DNA of 64,000 nt from Microglena sp. YARC. Its lineage: Eukaryota; Chlorophyta; Chlorophyceae; Chlamydomonadales; Chlamydomonadaceae. The notes under the pieces were generated by a model. It saw only the letters and a list, made by a program, of their open reading frames with translations. It had not been told where the DNA came from and searched no databases. Positions 61,601 through 64,000 of this stretch are shown here, one piece after another. Every line of letters begins with the position of its first letter. The first letter of the stretch is position 1. Position numbers and translations under genes: made by a program. The stretch lies in assembly GCA_022414725.1 (NCBI GenBank), contig CM039463.1, forward strand, positions 60,964,979-61,028,978. Reading direction: 5' to 3'.

Positions 61601-64000
61601 CAGCTTTTGGGTTTGATTAATGGTATACAGTCTGTCAGCTTTTTGCATTTTTGTGTTACGTGGTCTACTCCAGCCTTAATGACTGCTCTCCTTTTCTCTA
61701 CAGTATGGGGTTTGATTACGTGGTCTACATAGACTTTTAGTTTGCTCCCTTCCTCTTATTTTAGGTTCTTGTTTTGCAAATGGTTTACTCACCTTGGGTT
61801 TTTAACATGTTTGTTTAATCAGCCTTTTGCATTTTTTATTACGTGGTCCTATGAGGCTTAATACTGCTCACCCTTACTCACATGTATGGTTTGATTAGCA
61901 GTGGTATGAAGTCAGCTTTGGGGTTTTTATGGGCTGTGCACCTTCGCTATTATTATGTTAGGTTATTATGTATATGATAGAGTTTAGTCAGTTTTGGGTT
62001 TGATACATGGTTGCTATCAGCCTTGTGCATGTTGTTTGTTAGCGCTGGGATCTATCAGGCCATTTAATAACTCACGGCTGTTGCCCCCTTTCACAGTATG
62101 GGTTTGATATAGTGTACTATGAGTTTAGTTTTGCTCGCTCACTCCTCTTTTTTATTTGGTTACGGTTTGATTGCATGGTTTATTCAGCCTTTGGGTTTGA
62201 TTGTACATGGTCTAACAGCCTTTTGCATTTGTTGTTACGTGGTCTATCAGCCTTAATACGCCCCTTTCAGGCTGCATCCCTTTTGCACATATGCGGTTTG
62301 ATCTTAGCGTTTTGATTAAGTGGTCTACCTGCGAAAGCTTTTAGTTTGCTCTTAGTTTTGCTCCATGATGTCCTCTTATTTTAGGTTTGATGGTCATGGT
62401 TTATTCAGCCGTTTGGGCTTTGACGGCTTTGATCTACTATGGTAAATACGCACTCAGGCCTTATTGCATTTTTGTTACGTGGTCTATTCAGGCTAATACT
62501 GCTCCCCTTCTTCATCAGTATGGGTTGATTACGTGGTTATCTGTCAGCTTTAGTTTGCTCCCTTCTCTCTATTTCAGGTTTGTTTGCATGGTTTATGCAG
62601 CCTTTGGGTTTGATTACATTAGTATGGGTTGCTATGAGATCACCTTTTGGCATTTTTGTTACGTGGTCTAATCAGGCTAATACTGCTCCGCTTCTCCAGT
62701 ATGGGTTTGATTACGTGTAGTATAGTTTTAGTTTGCTCCCTTCCTCTTATTTAAGGTTTTGGCATGGTTTATCAGCCTTTGGTTTGATTCACATGGTAGT
62801 GATGATCAGCCTTATTTGCATTTTTTGTTACGTGTATACGTGGTCCCTAATCTTGCTCACAACAGGTATGGGTTTGATTTATACGTGGTTTATCACGTTC
62901 AGTTTGCCATTCTCACTATTTATGGCTTCTGGTTGTGTTTGCATGGTTTATGCAGCCTTGGGTTTGATTACATGTTGGTGCAGTCACCTTTGTGCAATTT
63001 TTATGTTTTCGTGGTCTATTTTTGCAGAGTTCCTTAATACTGCTGTCCAGCTCCCTTTCTCAGTATGGGTTTGATAGTGGTCTTGTGCAGCCTTTTTAGT
63101 TTGCTCCCTTCCTCTTATTTTTAGGTTTTTTGCAGATGGTTTATCAGCCTTTTGGGTTAAGTGATTACATGGTCCTATTTATCAGCCGTGTTGCATTTTG
63201 TTACGTGGTAATACTGCCTCATATCAGCCTCGGATACTTCGGGCTCTTTGTTAGGTATATTAAGTGGATCCCTTGTTAGTATGATGCTACCATGAGTCAC
63301 TTCATATTTAGGTTTGATTCGGTGGTCATTAGCTCTTATTTGTTACTGATGTCTACCAGTTAATACTGACAAGCTGTGTATTTGCTATGGTTTAGTGCAG
63401 GCCTTATGGGTTTTTGATTACATGGTCTATGGCAGCTTTTTGTGCGGATGTTTTGTTTACGGGTAAGTTGTGGGGGTGGTCTATCAGGCTCGATACTTGC
63501 TCCTTTTCAACAGTATGGGTTTGATTACTGATGGTCTACTGCCAGAACTTTTAGTGTTTGCTCCCTTCCTCTTATTTTAGGTTGTGTTTGCATGGTTTAT
63601 CAGCCTTTGGGTTTGATTACATTGGTCTATTCTCAGGCAAGCCTTTGCATTTGTTAAGGTGGTATATAGTGTCGATATACTACGCTTCCCCGCTTTTACC
63701 AGTTATGGGTTTTAGAATTACGGTGAGCTGGTAGGGTCGGTGGTCTATTACGTAAGCTTTAGTGTTGCTGCCCTTGTCCGTGCTTATTTTAGGTTTGGGT
63801 TTGCCATGGTTTCTTCAGCCTTGGGCGTTTGTAGTGTGACTATGGTCTATCATGCCTTTGTTGCAAATTTTGTTCACGGGCTGGTCCTTATTCATGGAGG
63901 TTCTAATACTGCTCGGCCCCTTCTCACAGTATGGGGTTTCGGATTACGTGTATACAGTTTCAGCTCTTGTTTTAGTTTGCTCTCCTTCCTCTTATTTTCA
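52660..64000 (+). repeat. Satellite, 166-bp unit made of four ~41-bp monomers
   Basis: Each unit has four TGGT(C/T)TATCAGC monomers with different linkers (CTTTTAGTTTGCTCCCTTCC, TTATTTTAGGTTTG, CTTTTGCATTTTTGTTACG, TTAATACTGCTCCCC). About 68 units before the window ends. Irregular monomers at 52,660-52,870 mark the left edge. From about 60,720 insertions and deletions become frequent. AG-ended pyrimidine tracts (CTTATTTCAG, CTCACAG) recur in every unit. Open frames rich in VYQ, FAWFISL or LRGLSAL are artefacts. Confidence 0.95.

Noticed and set aside
52627..63074. Many VYQ/FAWFISL-rich ORFs
   Set aside because: Products of the 166-bp satellite, with no start context and repeated disruption.

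Overview
This is a stretch of nuclear DNA from a eukaryotic microbe, most likely a green alga. The reasons are spliced genes with GT-AG introns and GTAAGT-type donors, a host gene of the plant UBP1/animal TIA-1 type, an integrated Polinton-like virus, Ty3/Gypsy retrotransposons, and very heavy tandem and dispersed repeats. A prasinophyte would fit; that is inference. No bacterial or organelle gene was seen. The far right end (about 60.7-64 kb) looks like an unpolished contig end.

Layout. 0-12.4 kb is repeat-rich: a foldback element with long inverted arms (1.2-5.6 kb) holding an AT-palindrome MITE, a Harbinger-like element with 3-bp target duplication (5.7-7.6 kb), a decayed chromovirus pol remnant (8.2-10.0 kb), a JmjC-like coding fragment, and a 188-bp tandem array. 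From 12.79 to 49.19 kb runs one host gene on the + strand, a three-RRM RNA-binding protein whose exons I could place by reading frame, phase and splice sites. Its intron 2 is 27.6 kb long because a Polinton-like virus sits in it (13,249-40,540; terminal inverted repeats, 6-bp target duplication CACATG). The virus has a leftward arm for virion proteins (two double-jelly-roll-type capsid paralogues, packaging ATPase, others) and a rightward arm with an S74-chaperone fibre protein, a protein-primed-type DNA polymerase B fused to an SF1 helicase and an HNH-like zinc domain, and an integrase.

The virus has itself been invaded. A 13.3-kb Gypsy element (18,594-31,850; 4-bp target duplication AACT) splits capsid gene 1. 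It carries gag, protease, reverse transcriptase, RNase H, a C5-cytosine DNA methyltransferase, and an integrase ending in a PHD finger and a Tudor-like segment. A 210-bp tRNA-headed SINE with an 11-bp target duplication splits the helicase. Several viral genes also carry single in-frame stops or one-base frame changes, so this copy looks inactive unless these are sequencing errors.

The rest of the host gene shows a pattern I cannot name from known feature types: at five introns the exon boundary (splice site plus neighbouring exon sequence) is tandemly amplified, giving 2 to 14 copies of splice acceptors, a splice donor and a 19-nt microexon. Downstream lie a duplicated fragment of the gene tail, a second MITE copy, GTGCAC-rich arrays, an A-box-like repeat array, and an 11-kb satellite with a 166-bp unit built of four ~41-bp monomers that runs off the window.
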